From a virus: 40,377 nt of DNA. The translations under genes were made by a program, and so were the position numbers. Shown one piece after another: positions 6,219 to 12,781 of the stretch (position 1 is the first letter of the stretch; each line of letters begins with the position of its first letter). The DNA lies in the IMG/VR virus record IMGVR_UViG_3300027759_000176, positions 1-40,377 of that record; one strand, written 5' to 3'. The notes under the pieces were generated by a model, which did no database searches, was not told where the DNA came from, and saw only the letters and a list, made by a program, of their open reading frames with translations.

Positions 6219-6449
6219 TTATAAATGCTTATCAATTAAGACTTGAACACCAATGTCGAGATCTCCATCACCCATCTCTTGCAGCATCATCTTTTGAATG
6301 CTATTGAGCTTAATGTTGATCAGATTTTCGATGGGTTTAGTTCGTTTACGACCTGAGCCTGGACGATAGCCACCCCAAGGCTTTTTAGGGCCACTAAAAG
6401 CAGCATTCTCACGATCTTTCAACCATTGGGGCTTTGGTGTATACACCAT
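6219..6449 (-). CDS. Small basic protein with GGYRPGSGRK motif, 76 aa
   Basis: The 76-residue protein contains WGGYRPGSGRKRTKPI near residue 25, a motif common in small phage DNA-binding or regulatory proteins (GGxRxGAGRK), followed by a helical stretch that could form an Arc-like ribbon-helix-helix (IENLINIKLNSIQKMMLQEMG). A DNA-binding regulator is plausible. It lies 2 bp downstream of the DUF6378 gene and overlaps the long form of the 154-aa gene. Confidence 0.7.
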   Translation of the reverse strand: MVYTPKPQWLKDRENAAFSGPKKPWGGYRPGSGRKRTKPIENLINIKLNSIQKMMLQEMGDGDLDIGVQVLIDKHL

Positions 6450-6451
6450 AA

Positions 6452-6724
6452 TTATCTCGCTACACCTTGCAAGCGATCAGCTACCAATTTGGCATAGCCA
6501 CCAATATCTACCCACGAATCATCGTAATCAGGATCTCCATTGAGAATACGGCCAATCTTGTGAACAATCATTTCAAGTGATTCTTTCTGATCATCGGCCA
6601 GCTTAATCCAGCCTGGATGAATGTGCATGATCGTTTTTAAATCTTGCGTGATCTTGGCATGGCTGACAAAGGTTCCATATCGTTTACCTCGTTCGGTAAG
6701 TGTTGTGGTGATGGTATCAGTCAT
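6452..6724 (-). CDS. DUF6378-type phage protein, 90 aa
   Basis: The protein begins MTDTITTTLTERGKRYGTF and ends with DSWVDIGGYAKLVADRLQGV, with a central KESLEMIVHKIGRILNGDPDYDD. This RG-x-x-YG ... MI-x-x-KI-R-x-L-x-G ... D-S-W-x-D-x-x-GYA layout is the DUF6378 pattern, which resembles all-alpha NTP pyrophosphatases in outline, although its activity is not established. The start at 6724 is chosen because it overlaps the 50-aa gene's stop as ATGA; a longer frame upstream simply shadows that gene. Confidence 0.8.
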   Translation of the reverse strand: MTDTITTTLTERGKRYGTFVSHAKITQDLKTIMHIHPGWIKLADDQKESLEMIVHKIGRILNGDPDYDDSWVDIGGYAKLVADRLQGVAR

Positions 6725-6873
6725 TTTATTTCTTTCGTTAATGGCGCAATTTCTATCTGTTGTCTTAACCATTCTGCACCTCCTAATTTTTTAAGTTTCA
6801 TTCTTTGTTCCCATGTCATACGAATAGTTAATGGATTGGTGTGCCAAGGCACAATTGGTTTAGGTCTAGGCAT
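6721..6873 (-). CDS. Small basic protein, 50 aa
   Basis: A 50-codon gene (MPRPKPIVPWHTNPLTIRMT...) overlaps genes on both sides. Residues 24-41 (QRMKLKKLGGAEWLRQQI) form a short ribbon-helix-like segment seen in small phage proteins and MetJ/Arc-type regulators (x-K-L-G-G-A-x-W-L-R). It could bind DNA. It is coupled to DUF6378 by ATGA and overlaps the preceding gene by 8 bp. Confidence 0.7.
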   Translation of the reverse strand: MPRPKPIVPWHTNPLTIRMTWEQRMKLKKLGGAEWLRQQIEIAPLTKEIK

Positions 6874-7063
6874 TTTTTACTTTCTTTGGAAGTGATTGCC
6901 AGTGTGTCCAGAATTGTTCACCTTGGTAAGGCCCATAAGATGCTACACCGCCAGCACTCAATAGTTGCAACTTGACGTTTCTAGGTGTATCCATCCCAAT
7001 CGGAATCCAATACACATCGGTGCTGACTGCTACTGTTTTATCATTGTTAATTGTGTGTGTCAT
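6866..7063 (-). CDS. Conserved small phage protein, 65 aa
   Basis: The protein carries YWIPIGMDTPRNVKLQLL-x-AGGVASYG followed by FWTHWQSLPKK. I recognise this as a recurrent small protein of Proteobacteria phages and prophages, with no assigned role. It looks beta-rich and soluble. The ATG overlaps the 45-aa gene upstream as ATGA. Confidence 0.78.
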   Translation of the reverse strand: MTHTINNDKTVAVSTDVYWIPIGMDTPRNVKLQLLSAGGVASYGPYQGEQFWTHWQSLPKKVKNA

Positions 7064-7197
7064 TTCTTTTCTTTTCTATATTGCACCCATACCGCGCCTT
7101 GGCTACGCTTGTAACCAGCCGCACGAATCTTTCGATAAGCGTCATCACGACTAGTTGCATGGCTTACGATGGCGATCTCTGCGTCAGTCCATTTCAT
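7060..7197 (-). CDS. Small helix-turn-helix-like protein, 45 aa
   Basis: The 45-codon gene (MKWTDAEIAIVSHATSRDDA...) resembles a minimal Myb/HTH unit: W-T-D-x-E-I-x-x-V, then DDAYRKIRAAGYKRSQGAVWVQ. Such mini-HTH proteins are common in phage early blocks and may bind DNA. It overlaps both neighbours by 4 bp (ATGA). Confidence 0.7.
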   Translation of the reverse strand: MKWTDAEIAIVSHATSRDDAYRKIRAAGYKRSQGAVWVQYRKEKK

Positions 7198-7457
7198 ACT
7201 ATTTTGTTCCCGTAATCGTCAAAGGTTCGTCCTTGTGGTGGCGTGCAAGTGTGGATACTTACAGGGCCAAGCGCACTCATCAGCCGCTTACCGCAGCGGT
7301 GGCAGAAGTTGCGCTCAAGAGCTTGGTCTAATTGTGTTTCAAGAACACCAGCGTCATAGCCCAACTTGAAACTCTCTTGAAGCTCTTTAGCCATACGCTG
7401 CATTTCCTCAACCAGCACGGCCTTTTCGTCCCAGTCTGGTTTGAATGGTTTAGTCAT
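7194..7457 (-). CDS. Small protein with CxxC motif, 87 aa
   Basis: An N-terminal helical half (residues 10-45) is followed by NFCHRCGKRLMSALGPVSIHTCTPP, where C52, C55, H69 and C71 could form a zinc site. This layout is common in small phage proteins of unknown function. The gene overlaps neighbours by 4 bp at each end, within the tightly packed early block. Confidence 0.72.
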   Translation of the reverse strand: MTKPFKPDWDEKAVLVEEMQRMAKELQESFKLGYDAGVLETQLDQALERNFCHRCGKRLMSALGPVSIHTCTPPQGRTFDDYGNKIV

Positions 7458-7636
7458 TTCTTACTTACTTTCTTTGTCATGCACTCTGCGTTATGCACCC
7501 ACACTACAAGATCAATAATTAACTTCCCTGCCAGCGCAGTCACAGCGGGGCTATGTCCTTTTGCCAGTGCCAGCATTTTCTTTGCAAGTGCCGCTGCTTT
7601 GTCTTGGTCTTCTTTTGACAGTGGATAGTCACTCAT
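7454..7636 (-). CDS. Small early protein, 60 aa
   Basis: A 60-residue mostly helical protein: a charged N-terminus (SDYPLSKEDQDKAAALAKKML) and then VTALAGKLIIDLVVWVHNAE, which is amphipathic rather than clearly membrane-spanning. I do not recognise it. Four-base overlaps with genes on either side support it being real. Confidence 0.65.
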   Translation of the reverse strand: MSDYPLSKEDQDKAAALAKKMLALAKGHSPAVTALAGKLIIDLVVWVHNAECMTKKVSKK

Positions 7637-8025
7637 GTGTTCTTCTCCTTCAGTTTGGCTTCGATGGCTAACGTGTAAGACTTATTAGCACGCTCAGTTC
7701 CAATCCATTTCTTCCATGCAGTATTTATCTCATCATCAGTAAGCCCCACCCACTCGCGCTTTGGTGGTGATGTGTAAATTTCGCGGCCCAAACAAATCTT
7801 AAGCGCCGTTTCTTCGGAAATAGGCCATACTTTTACAGTTGTATCCGTCACTTCGATAAGGCTTAATCCTTTAGTTAGGGCATCCTGCTCTGGTTGCGCT
7901 AGGGCTTCTTTGATGGCGGTGATAGCTGCATCTCCGCGATCAATGGCCGCATACGTCTGTTCCGTATCATTGAGTTCTTCCAGCGCCTCAAGCGCCAGCT
8001 TCAGTGCTTCACGTTCTTTAGTCAT
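7633..8025 (-). CDS. Early protein with N-terminal helical repeat region, 130 aa
   Basis: It starts MTKEREALKLALEALEELND, followed by DAAITAIKEALAQPEQ, a compositional pattern very common in uncharacterised phage proteins of Betaproteobacteria and Gammaproteobacteria. The C-terminal half (EWVGLTDDEINTAWKKWIGTERANKSYTLAIEAKLKEKN) resembles the 'LTDDEI' module of the same proteins. The start at 8025 is chosen because it forms TGATG with the upstream stop; a GTG one codon earlier is also possible. Function unknown. Confidence 0.75.
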   Translation of the reverse strand: MTKEREALKLALEALEELNDTEQTYAAIDRGDAAITAIKEALAQPEQDALTKGLSLIEVTDTTVKVWPISEETALKICLGREIYTSPPKREWVGLTDDEINTAWKKWIGTERANKSYTLAIEAKLKEKNT

Positions 8026-8339
8026 CACTGCACCCCTGAGTAATAAATATTTGGTCGCACATAGTTTCCCGTAGTCACCATTCTTGTAACTGCTTTGATG
8101 TAACCATGTGCAGCAGCACTTTTCAGTGTTCTTGCTGCGTGTATGCCAGTCATACCAGTGCGTTTCCCAACGTGGTCATAAGTACACGGGCCAAACTCAA
8201 TAGCAAACTCAATGATTTTTCTAGCACCTAGAGGTAGATGGGCAAAGCCGCTACCAACTGCTGAAGGCTTTGCAATTTCTTGCACAGGCCAAGGTACAAC
8301 GGGTTGCAAAATTGTCTGTGGTTTGTAGGTTGCCATCAT
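8025..8339 (-). CDS. Winged-helix-like small protein, 104 aa (paralogue A)
   Basis: Residues 35-90 look like a winged helix: LGARKIIEFAIEFGPCTYDHVGKRTGMTGIHAARTLKSAAAHGYIKAV, then a wing ending IYYSGVQ. The upstream gene (8336-8653) has the same layout and the same final residues, so the two are tandem paralogues. They probably bind DNA or a protein partner. Two adjacent ATGs lie at the start (ATGA and TGATG overlaps). Confidence 0.72.
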   Translation of the reverse strand: MMATYKPQTILQPVVPWPVQEIAKPSAVGSGFAHLPLGARKIIEFAIEFGPCTYDHVGKRTGMTGIHAARTLKSAAAHGYIKAVTRMVTTGNYVRPNIYYSGVQ

Positions 8340-8653
8340 TGCACTCCTGAGTAATACATGATGCGATTATTGTTATCTGGTTGAGTACCCCAAATACCTT
8401 TAATTAATCCTCGTGCTTTAGCATCACGTATTTGGCTTTTAGATGATGGGACTAATTCCAATGCTTTTACAACTTGGGCTGAAGTTACAGGGCCATTTTT
8501 AATAATGTACTTAAGAATGTTTTTTAACTGTCTTCCATACAACCGTTCTTCTGGTTCAGGTTTTACTTTGTCTATTGATTTAAAAAAGTGAACTAATCCT
8601 AATGGGTGTTTGCCATTAGCAAAGGTAGTTTCTGGTTTATACATCTTGGTCAT
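8336..8653 (-). CDS. Winged-helix-like small protein, 105 aa (paralogue B)
   Basis: It shares with its downstream neighbour an early YKP motif, a helical core (YGRQLKNILKYIIKNGPVTSAQVVKALELVPSSKSQIRDAKARGLIKGI) and the ending IMYYSGVQ. The core looks like a winged helix that compares marks of transcription-factor families, but identity between the two copies is low, suggesting an old duplication. It overlaps the 32-aa membrane peptide by 17 bp and the downstream paralogue by 4 bp. Confidence 0.72.
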   Translation of the reverse strand: MTKMYKPETTFANGKHPLGLVHFFKSIDKVKPEPEERLYGRQLKNILKYIIKNGPVTSAQVVKALELVPSSKSQIRDAKARGLIKGIWGTQPDNNNRIMYYSGVQ

Positions 8654-8735
8654 CTTTAAAAATTAAATACATTACATAACTGGACACTATGATGATTACT
8701 GCCATCACTACTAAAACTAAAAAAAGCGTTTTCAT
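8637..8735 (-). CDS. 32-aa single-span membrane peptide
   Basis: The 32-codon frame encodes MKT followed by about 20 hydrophobic residues (LFLVLVVMAVIIIVSSYVMY) and an acidic tail KDDQDV. Its ATG overlaps the stop of a second tiny membrane peptide as ATGA, and its end overlaps the next gene. The topology is probably N-in with one span. Its function is unknown; modulation of host membrane processes is one option. Confidence 0.55.
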   Translation of the reverse strand: MKTLFLVLVVMAVIIIVSSYVMYLIFKDDQDV

Positions 8736-8821
8736 TTCCACACCATCATGGTAAAAATGAGAACAGTGATGCAACCAACACCCGCAAAAAAGCTAATAGT
8801 GTGACTAATTACAGCGTCCAT
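8732..8821 (-). CDS. 29-aa single-span membrane peptide
   Basis: The 29-codon frame (MDAVISHTISFFAGVGCITV, then LIFTMMVWK) is hydrophobic over about 20 residues. It starts inside the end of the 71-aa gene and is coupled by ATGA to the 32-aa peptide. Two membrane peptides in tandem in a replication block are unusual. Confidence is limited by length. Confidence 0.45.
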   Translation of the reverse strand: MDAVISHTISFFAGVGCITVLIFTMMVWK

Positions 8822-9024
8822 TTTGCTAACCCTGTTGATGAAACTAAGTAATCAGAAGGCTTGTAAACTGATTTACGTGAGTCATACTGTCTAGGGCCAG
8901 CTTCACCCGGCTTTAAAGCTCTAGGTGTTGTACTTACTGGTTTGTACACTTGTACTTTTGGAGCAATAAAGTGCAAGGCTGAATATGCGTTAATACGCAA
9001 TTCTGGTTTTTTAGGCTTGGTCAT
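8809..9024 (-). CDS. Small basic proline-rich protein, 71 aa
   Basis: The product starts MTKPKKPELRINAYSALHFI and has the segments VYKPVSTTPRALKPGEAGPRQYDSR and VYKPSDYLVSSTGLAKWTL. The repeated VYKP recalls the YKP found near the start of the two winged-helix-like proteins downstream, hinting at a shared short motif. An in-frame ATG two codons upstream (9030) is possible. It overlaps the 58-aa gene by 14 bp. Confidence 0.62.
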   Translation of the reverse strand: MTKPKKPELRINAYSALHFIAPKVQVYKPVSTTPRALKPGEAGPRQYDSRKSVYKPSDYLVSSTGLAKWTL

Positions 9025-9187
9025 CTGCAACCTTTGGTGCTACATAGCTAACAGTGACTTCATTAAAGTTGCTGTAATAGCTACCAAATGACACTGTGTT
9101 AAACGCTTCATTGCGATTGGCAATTAAGGAATTTACATGAGTCAAGATGATCTCTGTAACTTCGTCCTTTGTAATTTCAATTTTCAT
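9011..9187 (-). CDS. Small early protein, 58 aa
   Basis: The 58-codon gene (MKIEITKDEVTEIILTHVNS...) has an N-terminal strand and helix and then FGSYYSNFNEVTVSYVAP, which looks beta. It is the first gene after the 84-bp gap carrying the second candidate operator, and GGGTAGATAGAA may serve as a weak ribosome-binding site. I do not recognise a family. Confidence 0.65.
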   Translation of the reverse strand: MKIEITKDEVTEIILTHVNSLIANRNEAFNTVSFGSYYSNFNEVTVSYVAPKVADDQA

Positions 9188-9258
9188 TTCTATCTACCCG
9201 TTTCGTTGAAGAGGCCTCTATCTTAACTTGAAAAACTTGATTGTTTTCACTTATTTTG

Positions 9259-9275
9259 TAGGTAAAAACCCTTAG
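9259..9275. promoter_or_regulatory. Candidate operator, copy 2 (TAGGTAAAAACCCTTAG)
   Basis: This 17-bp semi-palindrome matches the sites at 2421 and 13177. It overlaps the rusA stop codon and heads the 84-bp gap before the small-gene cluster, so it may control an internal promoter for those genes. Confidence 0.5.
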
Positions 9276-9700
9276 TCCAAGCTTTCTTTTATGTAAACCT
9301 CGACCATTCCGACTGTTCCATAGACCTTTTTAGCGTGTAAATCGACTACTTGGCAGTCATCCAGGTAAACAATTCCATTCATTGCGTCTAGAAATGCCTT
9401 GATTATGTTATCGCAGTCGGGTTTCTTGGTTGGTCTTGTCTTCCCTGATAAGCAGTCTGCTGTAGCCTTTTTTGAATAAGAGGCTGGCACTGGCATAGTG
9501 ATGTAGAAACAGGCTGTTATAGGTGTGTCTAATGGCTCTACTTCACCCATTGCTTTATTAGCAACTTCCCGTATTTGGTCTTCATACAGTTTGGTCTTTA
9601 AAGGAGTGTAAGTTGAGACAAAGTTTCCCCGTCTTGCAAATTTCGGGCGTCCTTTGCCTACTGGAGTGCCTTCAAGTTTGAATGCTAATTGAAATGTCAT
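9272..9700 (-). CDS. rusA: RusA-family Holliday junction resolvase, 142 aa
   Basis: RusA resolves four-way DNA junctions formed in recombination and replication. The protein has the family's N-terminal GKGRPKFAR (residues 15-23), the central TKKPDCDNIIKAFLDAMNG with D95 and D97, and VYLDDCQVVDL with D114/D115; these Asp residues form the metal site and K93 is in the expected place. Length (142 aa) is normal for the family. It sits just downstream of the helicase in the replication block and would act on intermediates made by the annealing protein at 14197. Its start overlaps the 73-aa gene upstream. Confidence 0.94.
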   Translation of the reverse strand: MTFQLAFKLEGTPVGKGRPKFARRGNFVSTYTPLKTKLYEDQIREVANKAMGEVEPLDTPITACFYITMPVPASYSKKATADCLSGKTRPTKKPDCDNIIKAFLDAMNGIVYLDDCQVVDLHAKKVYGTVGMVEVYIKESLD

Positions 9701-9893
9701 ATGCTACTTTCACGTCTTTGTGGATTTCTGGAAATGGACAGGAGGCCATGTTTTTGTACTCATAAAGAGCTTCAATTGCATAGTCCCTATCTCGTTCTCT
9801 CAAGTAAAGAAAATGTTTGACCATCTTCTCCTGGTGTTGTTCAAAAAATTGATGGCTTGTGAGGATAATTTGGGTAGAAGTGGAGACTGTCAT
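9672..9893 (-). CDS. Small early protein, 73 aa, between helicase and RusA
   Basis: I place the start at ATG 9893 (MTVSTSTQIILTSHQFFEQH), which has the strongest Shine-Dalgarno sequence seen in the window, AAAGGAGGTGA, 3 to 4 nt away. It begins within the end of the helicase gene and ends within the start of rusA. The protein is helical with charged stretches (LRERDRDYAIEALYEYKN). I do not recognise it, but the position suggests a replication or recombination accessory factor. Confidence 0.7.
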   Translation of the reverse strand: MTVSTSTQIILTSHQFFEQHQEKMVKHFLYLRERDRDYAIEALYEYKNMASCPFPEIHKDVKVAYDISISIQT

Positions 9894-10821
9894 GCTCACC
9901 TCCTTTAAATTGTTGTGAATCTCGATCAAACCAAAGAAGGAATTTAGGCTCACCTTCACCATTACGCTGTTTACGGCATATCAGGAAAGCATCAGCTTCA
10001 CCCTTTTTCATTGATGCCATTCCTTTATTCTCAATGTCATCGGACTTTTCTTTATTCCGATGAACAACAAAAAAATTATCAACGAGATCGGAGATAGCTC
10101 CAGAACCTTTCGCATCATATTTTCCGCATACCTGGTACTCACCACCAGTAGGTTTCTTCATATGGTGGATCAAGTGGATGTGAACTTGGTTATCTCTAGC
10201 CAAAGCTGTCAGTTCATCTACAAAGTTCTTTTGACCGTTATAGTCATCTTCACCTTTTGAACACTTCATTAAGCTATCAATAAAGAAGTGAGTGACCCCT
10301 AACTTCTTTGCACAATATCTAGCTACTGAGATGATTTGATCTTGGTTAACAGTCCCTTGTTGGTCATAAAGCCACAATTTATTGTCTGACCATTCTCCAA
10401 ACTCTGCGTAAAGGCTTGCCAAGGCCTCTATACCCTCGCTAGACTGATATTCTTCAGAGAATGGATTAGTTCCCGCATACATCCTCGCCATTCGACTGAG
10501 GGTCGTTGTAGGCTTCATCTCAAATGAGGCAATACAGACCTTTTGATCTTGTCCCATAAGCGACATTGCTATTTGGGATGTAACCAATGATTTACCATGT
10601 CCATTTTGTCCAGCCCAAAGCGTAACTTCACCCGGTCTAAAACAGAAATCGTTGGTAGTCTTTTCCCACGGCATGAAAATCTTGCGTGTTTTATCAGGAT
10701 TACGCAAATCATGGATAAGGTCATCCATCCATATCTGTGCTGTTTTAACCTTGGTAGAGTTGTCAGTTTCATGTAAGTAAACATTAAAGTCAATGTCGTC
10801 AATAGTAATCATGCTGGACAT
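9841..10821 (-). CDS. DnaB-like replicative helicase (RecA-fold ATPase), 326 aa
   Basis: This unwinds DNA at the phage replication fork. The RecA-fold core shows Walker A GQNGHGKS (residues 71-78), SFEMKP (about 99-104) as in DnaB motif H1a, Walker B THFFIDSLMKC with D182, and IHLIHHMKKP as the later motif. The usual N-terminal DnaB collar domain is absent; residues 1-60 are too short, so the phage protein is a C-terminal-domain-only helicase like those of many phages. The start at ATG 10821 follows GGAGGA by 4 nt; a TTG four codons upstream is less likely. The winged-helix protein at 11943 is its likely loader or initiator. Confidence 0.9.
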   Translation of the reverse strand: MSSMITIDDIDFNVYLHETDNSTKVKTAQIWMDDLIHDLRNPDKTRKIFMPWEKTTNDFCFRPGEVTLWAGQNGHGKSLVTSQIAMSLMGQDQKVCIASFEMKPTTTLSRMARMYAGTNPFSEEYQSSEGIEALASLYAEFGEWSDNKLWLYDQQGTVNQDQIISVARYCAKKLGVTHFFIDSLMKCSKGEDDYNGQKNFVDELTALARDNQVHIHLIHHMKKPTGGEYQVCGKYDAKGSGAISDLVDNFFVVHRNKEKSDDIENKGMASMKKGEADAFLICRKQRNGEGEPKFLLWFDRDSQQFKGGEHDSLHFYPNYPHKPSIF

Positions 10822-11153
10822 AAAGTCCTCCAAATGCGTTTCAAAATATGTTCATGTTCATCACTTGCACCAGCTACACCAGTTCTACAAGCGAGTGAAA
10901 GTTCCTTTGGTTTAGCAGCTTCTACTGCTTGGATTGTTTGTAAAAACAAACTGTTGTACTTTCCAATCTCAAAAATTACGACATTCAGACTTACCAAAGC
11001 TCTAAAGTCCATGTGTTTAGGTTTATCAGAAGGAGTAATCCGAATGTATTGATGGGTTTCATCTAACCATCTTGGACAGTCTCCAACAATAATCCAGACA
11101 CTTTTAGGTGCATGACCTGTTATGCGTAGGTCTACAAGCTGTTTTAAGCTCAT
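10809..11153 (-). CDS. Early protein, 114 aa, unknown function
   Basis: I start it at ATG 11153 (MSLKQLVDLRITGHAPKSVW), just after the PAPS-reductase-like gene's stop, with GGGGAT upstream. The protein has alternating strands and helices (SVWIIVGDCPRW, ALVSLNVVIFEIGKYN, LFLQTIQAVEAAKPKELSLA), suggesting a small Rossmann-like alpha/beta fold. No catalytic motif is visible. It lies between the PAPS-reductase-like gene and the helicase and overlaps the latter by 13 bp. Confidence 0.72.
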   Translation of the reverse strand: MSLKQLVDLRITGHAPKSVWIIVGDCPRWLDETHQYIRITPSDKPKHMDFRALVSLNVVIFEIGKYNSLFLQTIQAVEAAKPKELSLACRTGVAGASDEHEHILKRIWRTLCPA

Positions 11154-11154
11154 A

Positions 11155-11946
11155 TTAATCCCCACAAAAACAAGAAATAGCTTCTTCATTCTGATCAAAC
11201 ATATCTCTTTGTTCTTTGGTGAACTTGATGATCTGAGCATAAGTCGGACGATCTTTTGAAAATCTACCTCCAATCAATTCCTCTTGTGAAGCCCACCAGA
11301 CTGCTCTTTCAGGTTTTTCAGCAACTAAACTAGAAATCTGGTGCAATCCTTTCATAAAGCAAAGATCACAATTTCCAAGATTTGTCATTCCATTCCTAAA
11401 AGTAAGTTGAAGATCAAAATTGTTTGTCTTCCAAAAAGATTGCACATCTGATTGCGAAAAACCAGATTTAGCCAATGGCATTAATTTTGTATCAGTCATC
11501 TTAGCTACTCGTCTTGGTTCATCTGCACGAATACCAACCATTGTTTCAAAGTCATCAATTCCAATGCTTTTGAAATATCTCTCAATGGTAAGAATCTTCA
11601 TTTCTCCTGTACAAAACCTCATTACTGAATTTGGTAAAAATTTCCGTTTCTTGATCAAATCAGAAAATGGCTGACCATTTCTGTTAGCTGTCTCAAAACT
11701 TACAATTTTAAATTTCAAATCAGAAAGATCGTATTCCAACCAAATAATTGGAATATTCCAATGAACTTCACAATCTTTGACAAACTGAAGTGTTTCTTCT
11801 GCTTCTCTTCCTGTATTGCAAAAACAAACTTTTGCATCTTTAGGTAAGCCATTATTTGCCTCTAATGTTTTCCAAAGCATAAAAGCAGAAGTTCTTCCAC
11901 CAGAAAAGCTTATGCAAGTTGGACTGTCAATTAAAAAATGGTTCAT
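11155..11946 (-). CDS. PAPS-reductase-like PP-loop protein with cysteine clusters, 263 aa
   Basis: The N-terminus has the PP-loop SFSGGRTSAF (residues 13-22) that binds the nucleotide in phosphoadenosine phosphosulfate reductases and relatives. Further on, NTGREAEETLQFV matches the family's next motif. Cysteines occur at CFCNTG, RFCTGEMK, NCDLCF and at the C-terminus CFCGD, enough for an iron-sulfur cluster as in the sulfonucleotide reductase/DndC branch. Phage members are common, and a role in nucleotide or DNA sulfur chemistry is often proposed, but the substrate here is unknown. It lies between the winged-helix replication protein (4-bp overlap) and the helicase. Confidence 0.88.
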   Translation of the reverse strand: MNHFLIDSPTCISFSGGRTSAFMLWKTLEANNGLPKDAKVCFCNTGREAEETLQFVKDCEVHWNIPIIWLEYDLSDLKFKIVSFETANRNGQPFSDLIKKRKFLPNSVMRFCTGEMKILTIERYFKSIGIDDFETMVGIRADEPRRVAKMTDTKLMPLAKSGFSQSDVQSFWKTNNFDLQLTFRNGMTNLGNCDLCFMKGLHQISSLVAEKPERAVWWASQEELIGGRFSKDRPTYAQIIKFTKEQRDMFDQNEEAISCFCGD

Positions 11947-12566
11947 TTAAAGCCTGCAAATTGGTTAGTTGGTGCAATGGTGTCATCTTCCCATCTACGC
12001 TGGTTAAGGTAGGTTGCTGGAAATGGAATGAACTGTGTGTTTTGCCATTGTTCAGAGCTAGTCATCACTTCTATGTGGTTCAAGATTAAGTTAATGTCTG
12101 TTACTTTAGCTTTGTTAAACGCTTTCAAAGCCGAAGGCTTGGCTTTCTTGTTTGGATAAGAGCGCCAGAAGGAGATGAAATCGACTGGCTTGGACAATAT
12201 AGGTTCTATTCCTGGTTTAACTTCCTGGTTTGTAGCCAGATTCTGACCCACCCGTCCGTCAGATTCTGACCCACCCCCAGCCAGATTCTGACCTACCCCT
12301 GTCAGATTTAGCTTGTATTGATTAGGTAAAGAAACACCTTCCAATGACTTGTGAATGATGGTCAAGAATCCCATATCTTGTAAGACATTAATGTGAGTCT
12401 TCAAGGTGGAAATACCCATTGAACACTCTTCAGCAAGTAATTTGTGTGAAGGATTGCATTGGCCTGTATGGTGATTACAGTGATTTGCCAATAGAAGAAG
12501 AACCAATTTCTGACCGGAATTGGAAGTCGGTTGGGACAAAGCCCAAGTCATAGCTTGAAAACTCAT
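11943..12566 (-). CDS. Winged-helix replication protein (HTH_36/DnaD-like), 207 aa
   Basis: The start MSFQAMTWALSQPTSNSGQK followed by LVLLLLANHCNHHTGQCNPS and LAEECSMGISTLKTHINVLQDMGFL is the standard N-terminal winged helix of phage replication initiators (lambda O / HTH_36 type). The C-terminal part (FISFWRSYPNKKAKPSALKAFNKAK) resembles the helicase-loading region in such proteins. It probably binds the origin and recruits the helicase at 9841. I use ATG 12566 because that N-terminus is canonical; a GTG at 12620 would extend it. The linker (about residues 109-135) is encoded by a tandem DNA repeat and contains VGQNLA twice. Confidence 0.82.
   Translation of the reverse strand: MSFQAMTWALSQPTSNSGQKLVLLLLANHCNHHTGQCNPSHKLLAEECSMGISTLKTHINVLQDMGFLTIIHKSLEGVSLPNQYKLNLTGVGQNLAGGGSESDGRVGQNLATNQEVKPGIEPILSKPVDFISFWRSYPNKKAKPSALKAFNKAKVTDINLILNHIEVMTSSEQWQNTQFIPFPATYLNQRRWEDDTIAPTNQFAGFK
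12237..12310 (-). repeat. Tandem repeat in the replication-protein linker
   Basis: Three copies of CAGATTCTGACC(C/T)ACCC (plus-strand view) and a fragment of a fourth occur in a row. The outer two are read as VGQNLA and the middle one in another frame as GGGSESDG, because the spacers are not multiples of three. Repeats of this kind in a replication initiator gene are where some phages keep their origin iterons. Confidence 0.7.
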
Positions 12567-12664
12567 TGTGTAACTTTCTGTAAACTCTGAGAAGAAACCA
12601 ACGGCAGGTGCAGAGTTCACTTTTCTCTTAGGGGATCAATCCCAAGATAGCCGGGTTTGTAAAA

Positions 12665-12781
12665 TTATAGCTTTTTAGGTTCTACTGGAGCAGGCTTTTT
12701 CTTGCCAAAAATCTCGTCCCATCTACGTTCATATTCGCCTCTTGGAACTTCAATTGGCCTTGGTGCTGAACCTTTACTCAT
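12665..12781 (-). CDS. Conserved 38-aa phage protein (MSKGSAPRP... type)
   Basis: The 38-codon gene encodes MSKGSAPRPIEVPRGEYERR, then WDEIFGKKKPAPVEPKKL. The pattern MSKGSAPRPF/I-x-V...F/Y-x-x-x-WD-x-IFGKKK is a very common tiny phage protein of unknown function. It overlaps the 63-aa gene's stop by ATGA. The 98 bp after it, before the replication gene, hold only a short inverted repeat (12632-12643). Confidence 0.85.
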   Translation of the reverse strand: MSKGSAPRPIEVPRGEYERRWDEIFGKKKPAPVEPKKL

